From Candidatus Bathyarchaeota archaeon (GTDB lineage: Archaea > Thermoproteota > Bathyarchaeia > Bathyarchaeales > SOJC01), in assembly GCA_030641425.1 (NCBI GenBank), contig DAOWHM010000092.1, forward strand, positions 1-12,312: a DNA stretch of 12,312 bases, given 5' to 3'. The translations under genes and the position numbers were made by a program. Below the pieces are notes generated by a model, which ran no database searches, was not told the origin of the DNA, and saw only the letters and a list, made by a program, of their open reading frames with translations. This document shows positions 5,539 to 12,312 of the stretch, piece by piece. The stretch's first letter is position 1, and the number at the start of each line of letters is the position of its first letter.

Positions 5539-7338
5539 TTGGTAGAGACCAGCGGTGCACGAAGAAAAGGCAGGGTTTTCCGTGTAGCAGGCCCGTTCAT
5601 CATTGCTAAGGATATGCCTGGTGCGCGCATGTATGAACTCGTCAAGGTTGGAGATGCTGGGATACTCGGAGAAGTGATACGCCTTGAAGGAGAAACCGCA
5701 GCGATACAGGCCCACGAAGAGACAACCGGAATAAGGACGGGTGAGAAGGTCGTGGGAACCGGGAAACCGCTATCGGTAGAACTTGGCCCTGGGTTGATGG
5801 GTCAGATATATGACGGGATCCAGCGACCTTTACCCCGTATTCAAGAACAGTTTGGGGCGTTCCTTCAGAGGGGCGTGGTTCCCCCAGCTCTGGATCGGAA
5901 GCGCCGATGGAGCTTTCATCCATCTATAGAAAAAGGTGCAAAGGTGAGTGGCGGGGATGTCATCGGGACCGTGCAGGAGACACCGTTGATTGAGCATAGA
6001 ATTCTCGCTTCACCCCTCTTAGGAGGGATCATAGAAGATGTCGCTGCAGAGGGCGAATACACGGTGGCTGATACCATTGCTGAAGTCAGGACTCCTCAAG
6101 GCAGAGATAAGCTACGGTTAATGCACACTTGGCCAATCCGGCAACCCCGACCTTTCAGTGCAATATTGCCTCCAGAGGTTCCTCTGCTGACAGGACAAAG
6201 AATAATCGATGCATTTTTCCCCCTGTCGAAAGGGGGAACAGCTGCAATATCAGGTGGATTCGGAACGGGAAAGACTGTAATGCTGCAGAGCCTTGCACGA
6301 TGCGCCGACGCAGATATCCTCATTCTTGTGGGTTGTGGCGAACGCGGAAACGAAATGGCTGACGTGGTTGAGAGTTTTCCGAAACTGGAAGACTTTCGAT
6401 CCGGTCAACCATTAATGAACAGGACGATCATCATAGCAAACACGTCAGACATGCCTATTGCCGGCAGAGAAGCAAGCATCTACATGGCCCTGACACTTGC
6501 TGAGTACTACCGCGATATGGGATATGACGTTGCCCTGATGGCAGATTCCACGTCAAGATGGGCTGAAGCTCTTCGCGAAGTTTCTGGCAGACTTGAAGAA
6601 ATGCCTGGAGAGGAAGGCTATCCGGCTTATTTGGCGTCAAGACTGGCTGAGTTCTACGCAAGAGCTGGGCGTGTTTCAACGCTTGGAAGAGAGGAGAGGA
6701 CTGGGTCTGTCACTCTTGCCGGAGCTATCTCGCCTCCCGGAGGAGACTTCTCCGAGCCCGTGACCGGGAACACGATCAGACTGACCAGAGTTTTTTGGGC
6801 ACTCGACTTTTCTCTAGCCCACCGCCGCCATTTCCCCGCCATCAATTGGTTCATGAGCTATTCCGAGTATATCCCTGCACTAGCGAACTGGTACGAGAAG
6901 GTTGGCCCTGACTGGCGAAGACTCCGTGAAGAGGCCATGGCTGTTTTGAAGGAGGAAGAAGAACTGAGAGAGGTCGTTTCTCTCGTCGGCGCAGAAATAT
7001 TGGGTGATAGACAGCGCTGCGTTTTTGAAGCTGTAAAAATGCTCAAAGAGTACTTCCTCCTACAAAGCGCGTTCCACCCTGTTGACATGCAGTGCCCCAT
7101 CAACAAAACCTACCACATGCTTCGCCTGATCCTGAAGTTCTACGACAAAGCGCGGCAAGCAGTAAACGAGGGAACATCTTTGGGTCAGGTTCTCGCCCTC
7201 AGCGTGAAGGAAGATCTAACCCGTATGAAAATCGTGAAACCCGAGAGGTTCGACGAAGTTAGCAAGGAAATCAGCCAGAAAATGGACACGCAGTTTGATC
7301 AGCTTACCGCTGATACTGCAGAGGGTGTGTCAGCTTGA
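5539..7338 (+). CDS. atpA: A-type ATP synthase catalytic subunit A
   Basis: This 599-residue protein is the nucleotide-hydrolysing/synthesising subunit of the A3B3 head on the cytoplasmic side. An N-terminal beta-barrel (about 10-75) is followed by the non-homologous insert specific to A subunits (about 110-190). The P-loop GGFGTGKT is at 239-246, GERGNEM at 267-273 carries the catalytic glutamate E268, and the Walker B region [16 protein letters not shown] is at 332-347. The substrate-loop [10 protein letters not shown] is near 398-407. All key residues are present. The P-loop has Gly where most archaeal A subunits have Pro (GPFGSGKT). The start is TTG 5539, supported by GGAGG at 5527-5531 seven bases upstream. 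The stop overlaps the atpB start by four bases, so translation is probably coupled. No intein or frameshift is seen. Confidence 0.97.
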   Translation: MVETSGARRKGRVFRVAGPFIIAKDMPGARMYELVKVGDAGILGEVIRLEGETAAIQAHEETTGIRTGEKVVGTGKPLSVELGPGLMGQIYDGIQRPLPRIQEQFGAFLQRGVVPPALDRKRRWSFHPSIEKGAKVSGGDVIGTVQETPLIEHRILASPLLGGIIEDVAAEGEYTVADTIAEVRTPQGRDKLRLMHTWPIRQPRPFSAILPPEVPLLTGQRIIDAFFPLSKGGTAAISGGFGTGKTVMLQSLARCADADILILVGCGERGNEMADVVESFPKLEDFRSGQPLMNRTIIIANTSDMPIAGREASIYMALTLAEYYRDMGYDVALMADSTSRWAEALREVSGRLEEMPGEEGYPAYLASRLAEFYARAGRVSTLGREERTGSVTLAGAISPPGGDFSEPVTGNTIRLTRVFWALDFSLAHRRHFPAINWFMSYSEYIPALANWYEKVGPDWRRLREEAMAVLKEEEELREVVSLVGAEILGDRQRCVFEAVKMLKEYFLLQSAFHPVDMQCPINKTYHMLRLILKFYDKARQAVNEGTSLGQVLALSVKEDLTRMKIVKPERFDEVSKEISQKMDTQFDQLTADTAEGVSA

Positions 7339-8759
7339 GTTCCGCAACTCAGGCGAGCCGCACATATTCCACTGTCAGAGAAGTATTGGGACCTTTGCTT
7401 TTTGTGGAAGCCGTTCGAGGTGTAGGCTATGGAGAGCTAGTGGAAGTGACAACCCCACAGGGCGAAGAAAGAACGGGTCAGGTCATAGACGTTAGCGAAG
7501 GAATCACAATTGTACAGGTGTTCGAAGGCACATCAGGTCTCGACACCACCAAAACGACAGTTCGCTTCACAGGAGACACTGTCAAGTTGCCAGTTTCCGT
7601 GGACATATTGGGGCGAGTTTTTACGGGCGCAGGCAAGCCTGCGGATGGAGGTCCAAACATAATCCCAGAGGATTACTGGGACATCCACGGTCTACCCATG
7701 AACCCATATTCAAGAGCCCATCCCACTGACTTCATCCAGACAGGGATATCCGTTATTGATGGAATGAATCCCTTGGTGAGAGGCCAGAAGCTTCCCCTGT
7801 TCTCAGGGTCAGGTCTCCCACACAAACTCTTAGCCTCACAGATCGTCCGGCAGGCAAGAGTGAGAGGCGAAGAAGAAGCCTTCACCATAGTCTTCGCAGC
7901 CATGGGAATCACAACTGAGGAAGCCAGATTCTTCAGAGACGACTTCACAAGCATGGGTGTCCTAGGCAGAGTTGCAATGTTTATCAACCTGGCCGAGCAC
8001 CCTGTAATCGAAAGAATTCTGACCCCTCGAATTGCGCTCACTGCAGCAGAATTCCTCGCGTTTGAGCAAGGCATGCATGTCCTAGCAATTCTGATTGACA
8101 TGACAAACTACTGTGAAGCACTTCGAGAGATTTCAGCAGCACGAATGGAGATTCCTGGCAGACGGGGCTACCCTGGCTACATGTATACTGATCTGGCCAG
8201 TATCTATGAAAGAGCCGGAAGAATCCAAGGGAAGAAAGGATCCATAACGCTAATGCCCATTTTAACAATGCCTGATGACGATCTGACCCATCCGATCCCT
8301 GATCTGACAGGTTACATCACAGAGGGCCAGATGATCCTTGATAGGAAGATGCACAAAACAGGCCTGTATCCACCCATAGATCCCCTGCCATCCCTATCCA
8401 GATTAATGGATAAAGGAATTGGCAGCGGTAAAACAAGAGAAGACCACAAACAACTTTCTGATCAGCTCTACTATGCTTACGCTGAAGGAAAGGTCATCAG
8501 AGAGACAGCCCTCGTTTCTGGTGAAGCTGCATTAACCAGCAATGACAGACTCTACCTCAAGTTCGCAGACAGATTTGAGAAAGAGTTCATTAGCCAAGGA
8601 GCAAATGAGAACCGGGACATTGAAGGAACCTTAGATCTTGGTTGGGAGCTTCTGTCAGCGCTTCCCGAGTCCGAGTTCTCCCGAATAGATCCAGACATCA
8701 TTCGCAAGTACCATCCCAGATACAGAGGTGGTAACGAGGGAGACCGCATTGTCGGTTGA
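7335..8759 (+). CDS. atpB: A-type ATP synthase regulatory subunit B
   Basis: This is the 474-residue non-catalytic partner that alternates with A in the head. It has the N-terminal barrel (about 12-80), a degenerate P-loop region [15 protein letters not shown] at 156-170 without the GKT signature, [15 protein letters not shown] at 253-267, [21 protein letters not shown] at about 276-296, and the conserved [11 protein letters not shown] block at 361-371. Lack of a functional Walker A is normal for B. The start is TTG 7335 inside TTGA, overlapping the atpA stop, with GAGGG at 7321-7325 nine bases upstream. Length is normal (about 460-470 in the family). The stop overlaps the beginning of atpD. 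Confidence 0.97.
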   Translation: MSSATQASRTYSTVREVLGPLLFVEAVRGVGYGELVEVTTPQGEERTGQVIDVSEGITIVQVFEGTSGLDTTKTTVRFTGDTVKLPVSVDILGRVFTGAGKPADGGPNIIPEDYWDIHGLPMNPYSRAHPTDFIQTGISVIDGMNPLVRGQKLPLFSGSGLPHKLLASQIVRQARVRGEEEAFTIVFAAMGITTEEARFFRDDFTSMGVLGRVAMFINLAEHPVIERILTPRIALTAAEFLAFEQGMHVLAILIDMTNYCEALREISAARMEIPGRRGYPGYMYTDLASIYERAGRIQGKKGSITLMPILTMPDDDLTHPIPDLTGYITEGQMILDRKMHKTGLYPPIDPLPSLSRLMDKGIGSGKTREDHKQLSDQLYYAYAEGKVIRETALVSGEAALTSNDRLYLKFADRFEKEFISQGANENRDIEGTLDLGWELLSALPESEFSRIDPDIIRKYHPRYRGGNEGDRIVG

Positions 8760-9408
8760 GATAGCCAACGTTCATCCTACACGTCTGGAGCTTCTGCGGC
8801 TGAAACGCCGGAAAGCGATGGCTGAAGGAATTGTGGACATTCTGAAGAAGGAATTGGATGCGTTGACAGTTGCTCTCTTCGACTTTGCTAAGGAGATTCC
8901 CTCCTTGCGGGAACAAATGACCAGTGCTTTGGACCAAGCGTACAATATCTACGTCGAAGCTGAGATGATTGTTGGTCCAAGAAAAGTCAAGGAGCTGTCA
9001 CTGGTTGCTCAACCAATTGATTTCGATATAATCGTTAGCGAAAGAACGGGGGTCCTCGGCATTTCACTCCCAACCTTCGAGCTAACCAAAGAAGCACCAT
9101 CTACGTTGGGACCGCGTTTCAGCATGATAGACAGCCCAGCGAAGTTGGATGAGTCCACTTCGCTGATCGAGCTTGCATTAACTAGAGCTGTTGCACTCTC
9201 CCAAATTGAAGCCTCAATGATGGAAGTTCTGGATTTGATGTCCGTCAAAAAACGACAGGTAAACCGAATCCAGTATAAGATCCTGCCACAACTCGTTGCT
9301 GCAATTCGATACATCCAGCTGATTCTCGAAGAAACAGAGAGACAGGATTCCATTCGAGTTAGAGTGCTCCAGAGGAAGAGAAAAGAGCGCGCCTTAAAGG
9401 CGACCTAG
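8749..9408 (+). CDS. atpD: A-type ATP synthase subunit D (central shaft)
   Basis: This 219-residue subunit forms the coiled-coil rotor shaft that turns inside the A3B3 head. The N-terminal signature [19 protein letters not shown] and the long helix after it are diagnostic. The C-terminal third is again helical and basic ([20 protein letters not shown], then [11 protein letters not shown]), forming the second half of the shaft. I place the start at TTG 8749, because GAGGGAG at 8736-8742 is six bases upstream and the protein then begins [12 protein letters not shown] like relatives. A GTG at 8728 would add seven residues but lacks a well-placed ribosome binding site. Overlap with atpB is 11 bases with this start. 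It is followed by atpC after a 31-base gap. Confidence 0.93.
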   Translation: MSVEIANVHPTRLELLRLKRRKAMAEGIVDILKKELDALTVALFDFAKEIPSLREQMTSALDQAYNIYVEAEMIVGPRKVKELSLVAQPIDFDIIVSERTGVLGISLPTFELTKEAPSTLGPRFSMIDSPAKLDESTSLIELALTRAVALSQIEASMMEVLDLMSVKKRQVNRIQYKILPQLVAAIRYIQLILEETERQDSIRVRVLQRKRKERALKAT

Positions 9409-9439
9409 ATGCTAAATAAGGTCTCATGAAGGGCTCTGA

Positions 9440-10525
9440 GTGAAAGCTTGGAAGTACAAGCGCGTAATGCCCAAGATCATTACCGAAAAACTGAGACTAA
9501 TCGATCCAAAGGATATGAAAGAATTAGTCGGTAGAAGCATCCAAGATCTCTGCTTAGCTTTGGCAGATACAGTATATCGGGAGGAGATATCTGAAATACC
9601 TTCAGACCAACTGAGTTCCCTTTCATTGGAAAGGGCTTTCCTCAGGAGCTTCATGAGAACCTGCAGGCAGATTATGGATCACTCACCAAAGGACATCTCG
9701 TTCCTGCTCTCCACAATCCTTATGAAGTTCGAGATTGGTACTGTCAAAACCATTCTCCGAGCAATAGAGGCCAATGTGAAGATTGAGGAGATGTGGAATC
9801 TCGTCGTACCAGCGGGAAATCTGAATGAGGTGGAATGCCGAAGAATTCTGGAGAACTCCCAAGACATCAATGAAGCAGTCGAAGCTCTTTCAGACTCGGA
9901 ATATGGACCAGCACTCCTAGAATCTATAAAAGAGTATGAGAAAACCGGAATCTTCCTATTCCTTGAAACTACTTTGGATAGGTTTGTCTACGAAAGACTA
10001 TGGAGATCTGCTGAACGGCTTAGAGGTCTGGATAGGAAGATTGGAAAAGCCATTCTAGGTCTTGAAATAGACGCTGTGAATATCAGAACTCTCTTGAGAT
10101 GCAAGGCACTGGGAATTGACAAGGAGCAGACAAAACGATATCTCCTGCCCGTGTCCGAAGTTTTCAGAGAAAGCGAGCTTGAAGCTGCTCTGGAATCAGC
10201 TGACATCGAATCAGCTATTAACTCCCTTTCAGCAGCTGCTGAGTTCGCTCATGCTAGAGACTATCGGTATGTATTGAATGATCTCCTTGATGAGTATACG
10301 AGCTCGTTGTCACTCCCCCATTTAGAACTGACTCTCGAAAAAAGCTTGCTAAGGGCTAACTTGAGGATGTTGAAGAGATACACTCCGTTCTTCAACATTG
10401 GGTTGATCCTAGCGTTTTTAAGCCTAAAGTGGACTGAAATTAGAAACCTAATAGTGTGTGCCAGGGGAACGGAAGGCGGAGTTTCCCCTGAGAAAATTAG
10501 AGAGCTATTAATCTTCCAAGAGTAA
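9440..10525 (+). CDS. atpC: A-type ATP synthase subunit C (rotor-ring adaptor)
   Basis: This is a 361-residue, almost all-helical protein of the V-type subunit d / A-type subunit C family. In the family it sits on the membrane rotor ring and couples it to the D-F shaft. The best family marks are at the C-terminus (LSLKWTEIRNLIVCARGTEG, then SPEKIRELLIF) and in repeated three-helix units with LEIDAVNIRTLLRCKALGI near 209-227. The length fits the usual 340-370. The start is GTG 9440, preceded by AAGGG six bases upstream; ATG 9467 is an in-frame alternative without a good site. Its position after D is unusual, since it commonly lies before F. The stop codon lies in a short inverted repeat (AGAGT-AAAG-ACTCT, 10519-10532) in the convergent junction. 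Confidence 0.9.
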   Translation: MKAWKYKRVMPKIITEKLRLIDPKDMKELVGRSIQDLCLALADTVYREEISEIPSDQLSSLSLERAFLRSFMRTCRQIMDHSPKDISFLLSTILMKFEIGTVKTILRAIEANVKIEEMWNLVVPAGNLNEVECRRILENSQDINEAVEALSDSEYGPALLESIKEYEKTGIFLFLETTLDRFVYERLWRSAERLRGLDRKIGKAILGLEIDAVNIRTLLRCKALGIDKEQTKRYLLPVSEVFRESELEAALESADIESAINSLSAAAEFAHARDYRYVLNDLLDEYTSSLSLPHLELTLEKSLLRANLRMLKRYTPFFNIGLILAFLSLKWTEIRNLIVCARGTEGGVSPEKIRELLIFQE

Positions 10526-10549
10526 AGACTCTCTGAGGCTTAGGTTGAC

Positions 10550-11068
10550 TCACTGACGAGTGTCCTTCTCCATAACGGTTCGCTTACGTGGGCGTAGATT
10601 CTTGATCCATTCTTTTGTGTCCAGCCCTTTCTCAGAAACATCTAAGGAGCCCAAGCTGAAGACCGATGGTGGGAGTTTCATGTGAAGGAAGAATCGAAGC
10701 TTTCTCTCTATTCTTTCGTCGAGTTTTTTCAGCCTCAAGCTTCCTCTCTGCACGTGCGCCACCCATGTGTTAATCTGCGACCTAACCCTGGAGGCGACGC
10801 TCCTTTTGCCTTCACCGTAAAGTCGTTTGAAGATGCGTTCTCTGGTCAGATTCATCTTCGTGGTTCCGATTCTTCTTTTTATCTCAAGTCTTGCCGATAA
10901 TTCATGTTCGGATTTGAGTTGCTCCCTAAGTAGCTTCATCCGATTTTGCAGTCTTATACATTCAGTAAGGTGAGGATGCCTTTTGTGGGGGTCCCCACGC
11001 TTGGGGTTTCTGATGTGAGAGTGTGAGGGTTGCCCGACTGAATTTTGGAACTCTTCGTTCTCTCTCAC
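10550..11068 (-). CDS. Very basic 172-aa protein, possible reverse transcriptase C-terminal remnant
   Basis: This is not an ATPase subunit I recognise. The 172 residues are rich in Arg/Lys, with a His/Pro-rich N-terminus (about 11-32), a predicted helical middle (about 35-85), then FKRLYGEGKRSVASRVRSQI at 80-99 leading to NTWVAHVQRGSLRLKKL. That block resembles the thumb/C-terminal region of retron and DGR-type reverse transcriptases (a YxEGK turn, then SWxxHxxxxxxxRLR). No catalytic YxDD palm domain is present, and subunit K directly upstream leaves no room for one. GTG 11068 has GGAG nine bases before it and is 32 bases after K, so it may be expressed with I and K. It might instead be a nucleic-acid-binding protein, a decayed element or a spurious ORF. 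It has no acidic coiled coil typical of subunits E or H. Confidence 0.5.
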   Translation of the reverse strand: MRENEEFQNSVGQPSHSHIRNPKRGDPHKRHPHLTECIRLQNRMKLLREQLKSEHELSARLEIKRRIGTTKMNLTRERIFKRLYGEGKRSVASRVRSQINTWVAHVQRGSLRLKKLDERIERKLRFFLHMKLPPSVFSLGSLDVSEKGLDTKEWIKNLRPRKRTVMEKDTRQ

Positions 11069-11100
11069 GAATCTAAACTCCGACAGAGTATTTGAACTAG

Positions 11101-11547
11101 CTATATCTGTCCAATGATCATGAACGAGATTAGGAGACCATAGATCGCGAGTGCTTCGGAGAGGACTACGCCTATGACATTTGAGGAGAAGGTGTCTGGA
11201 TTCTCGGCAGTTGCGCCGATTAATGAAGTTCCGCTGTAGCTGATTCCGATTCCAGCTGAAAGGCTTGCGACGGCTATGATTATTCCTGAAATGAGCGCCT
11301 TGTATGCAGCTTCAAGTGTCGTTATGGCATCTAGCTTTCCCAAGAGCATGAAGGCAATCAGTAAGCCATAGATTGCCAACGCTTCTCCTAGCACAACAGT
11401 AATGATAAGCCTGCTGAGTAGCTCAGGCTTCTCAGTTCCAATTCCAGCAAGTGCAGTCCCGCAGATTATGATTGTGATAGCTGCAGCCACAACCGGTACT
11501 CCTATCGCTAATGCGATGCCCATCAGGCTGATCAGACCCGGATCCAT
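11101..11547 (-). CDS. atpK: A-type ATP synthase proteolipid subunit K (double hairpin)
   Basis: This 148-residue membrane protein forms the rotor c-ring. It has four helices in two fused hairpins: about 5-37 and 45-70, then 82-112 and 121-146. Each hairpin keeps its ion-binding glutamate, E55 in GEALAIYGLL and E131 in SEALAIYGLL, unlike eukaryotic V-type proteolipids, where one site is lost. The residue after each Glu is Ala, and I see no Gln in the facing helices. Known sodium-binding rings use Gln and Ser/Thr ligands, so protons are the likelier coupling ion; this is inference. The start ATG has AGGGG six bases upstream. It lies 29 bases after subunit I on the minus strand. Confidence 0.93.
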   Translation of the reverse strand: MDPGLISLMGIALAIGVPVVAAAITIIICGTALAGIGTEKPELLSRLIITVVLGEALAIYGLLIAFMLLGKLDAITTLEAAYKALISGIIIAVASLSAGIGISYSGTSLIGATAENPDTFSSNVIGVVLSEALAIYGLLISFMIIGQI

Positions 11548-11576
11548 CTCAAACCCCTTTTTGGCTCCAACTGAAG

Positions 11577-12312
11577 CTATAGGGTATACTTGAAAGGCTT
11601 AAAAGGAATTCCCTCCCCTGCATGGAACTTTGAGAACCATTCAACCCAATGGAGACGTAAGGTGTGGACAAACACAACCAATCCCTCGATGATCATTACG
11701 AGAATTGTCCCTACGGCTACAAGGGGGATGCTTTCTAGCGGAAAGTGACCATGCTCTACTCCACCTAAAACCAAGAACAGGGAGTTCATTGCACTGTGAA
11801 TCAGCCCTAATGCCATTAGCCGACTGTAGGACATTGAGTGACTTAAGGTCTCAGCGAATACTTCGACGCTGAAGCCCACACCTTCCATAAACCCCTCCGC
11901 CATAGCAGTGAACACGAATATGAAAACCAAAGGTAATACGATGAGTCCACCAAGCATGAGGCTGCCCTCAGCGAACCACCTTGAGATGTTCGAGATACCT
12001 CCCCAGTAAGCCCAATTGAATAGGCCACCAACCAGAAGCCACAGCCAACAGATTGGAATTGGCGCTAACCTGTAATGCCGATGCTTGATTTCGTTTATGA
12101 ATCTCAGAATCATTCCTATCCCCAAGTGTATTGTTCCCACTAGTATGGCGAACCTCAACATTTTCATTGGCTCCTGTGTCGGTTCAAACCCGCCTATGTA
12201 GAAGGGACCGATTCTTCCCAGAGATAACGGATGGATGACTCCCGAAGGTCCGACGAACTCCACGAAGATAAATCCAAAAAACATGGCGGAAATTCCCATG
12301 AATACAAACATT
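11577..12312 (-). CDS. atpI: A-type ATP synthase subunit I, C-terminal part (runs off window)
   Basis: This is the stator membrane subunit (V-type subunit a homologue). The 244 visible residues are the C-terminal membrane domain with about six helices; the cytoplasmic N-terminal half and some helices are beyond the right edge, and the Met at the edge is internal. The key block SHSMSYSRLMALGLIHSAMN is at fragment residues 157-176. Its arginine R164 corresponds to the essential stator arginine (yeast Vph1 R735). The conserved ending HTLRLHWVEWFSKFHAGEG with R219 is the second family marker. Both arginines face the proteolipid glutamates to complete the proton half-channels. It is the first visible gene of the minus-strand unit I-K-basic protein. 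Confidence 0.95.
   Translation of the reverse strand, partial: MFVFMGISAMFFGFIFVEFVGPSGVIHPLSLGRIGPFYIGGFEPTQEPMKMLRFAILVGTIHLGIGMILRFINEIKHRHYRLAPIPICWLWLLVGGLFNWAYWGGISNISRWFAEGSLMLGGLIVLPLVFIFVFTAMAEGFMEGVGFSVEVFAETLSHSMSYSRLMALGLIHSAMNSLFLVLGGVEHGHFPLESIPLVAVGTILVMIIEGLVVFVHTLRLHWVEWFSKFHAGEGIPFKPFKYTL

Noticed and set aside
7673..8101. 142-codon minus-strand ORF
   Set aside because: It is antisense to atpB, whose conserved motifs span the same bases; no motif is visible in it.
10519..10532. AGAGT-AAAG-ACTCT hairpin at the atpC stop as a terminator
   Set aside because: It is only five base pairs with no T-run after it; too weak to call as a terminator.
1..12312. CRISPR array, IS element, tRNA or rRNA
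   Set aside because: I saw no regularly spaced direct repeats, transposase motifs, terminal inverted repeats or tRNA T-loop signatures on either strand.

Overview
The window is archaeal. It carries an A-type (archaeal/vacuolar-type) ATP synthase, a UbiA-family prenyltransferase of the kind used for archaeal lipids or quinones, strong Shine-Dalgarno sites paired with many TTG/GTG starts, and no rRNA or tRNA. The sequence alone does not fix the lineage. The mid-GC composition and the formate dehydrogenase-like plus Hdr-like redox genes would fit an uncultured anaerobic archaeon (for example an Asgard or Bathyarchaeia-like group), but that is a guess.

Left third (1-3878, + strand): the end of a protein with two carboxypeptidase-regulatory-like beta-sandwich repeats; a possible 24-residue membrane peptide, which may instead be the frameshifted anchor of that protein; and then a tight redox operon. 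The operon encodes a four-cluster ferredoxin subunit resembling the formate dehydrogenase-N beta subunit with a C-terminal membrane anchor, a four-helix cytochrome b-type membrane subunit, and an HdrD-like iron-sulfur protein with two CCG domains. A UbiA prenyltransferase follows 22 bases later. No molybdopterin catalytic subunit is present, so it must lie off-window if there is one. The likely job is electron transfer between a membrane quinone/heme pool and a soluble or thiol/disulfide partner, feeding the ion gradient used by the ATP synthase.

Middle (3879-5156): a minus-strand CorA-like protein that lacks the GMN motif and the second transmembrane helix, followed by a 240-base divergent spacer with a doubtful 52-codon ORF and a hairpin.

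Right half (5157-12312): the ATP synthase is split into two convergent units. On the + strand are F-A-B-D-C, packed with short gaps or overlaps; A, B and D use TTG starts and C uses GTG. On the - strand, read from the right edge, are the C-terminal part of subunit I, then the proteolipid K (two fused hairpins, each with its own ion-binding Glu), then a very basic 172-aa protein. That protein is not an ATPase subunit I recognise, and part of it resembles the C-terminal thumb region of reverse transcriptases. The peripheral stalk subunits E and H/G are not in the window.
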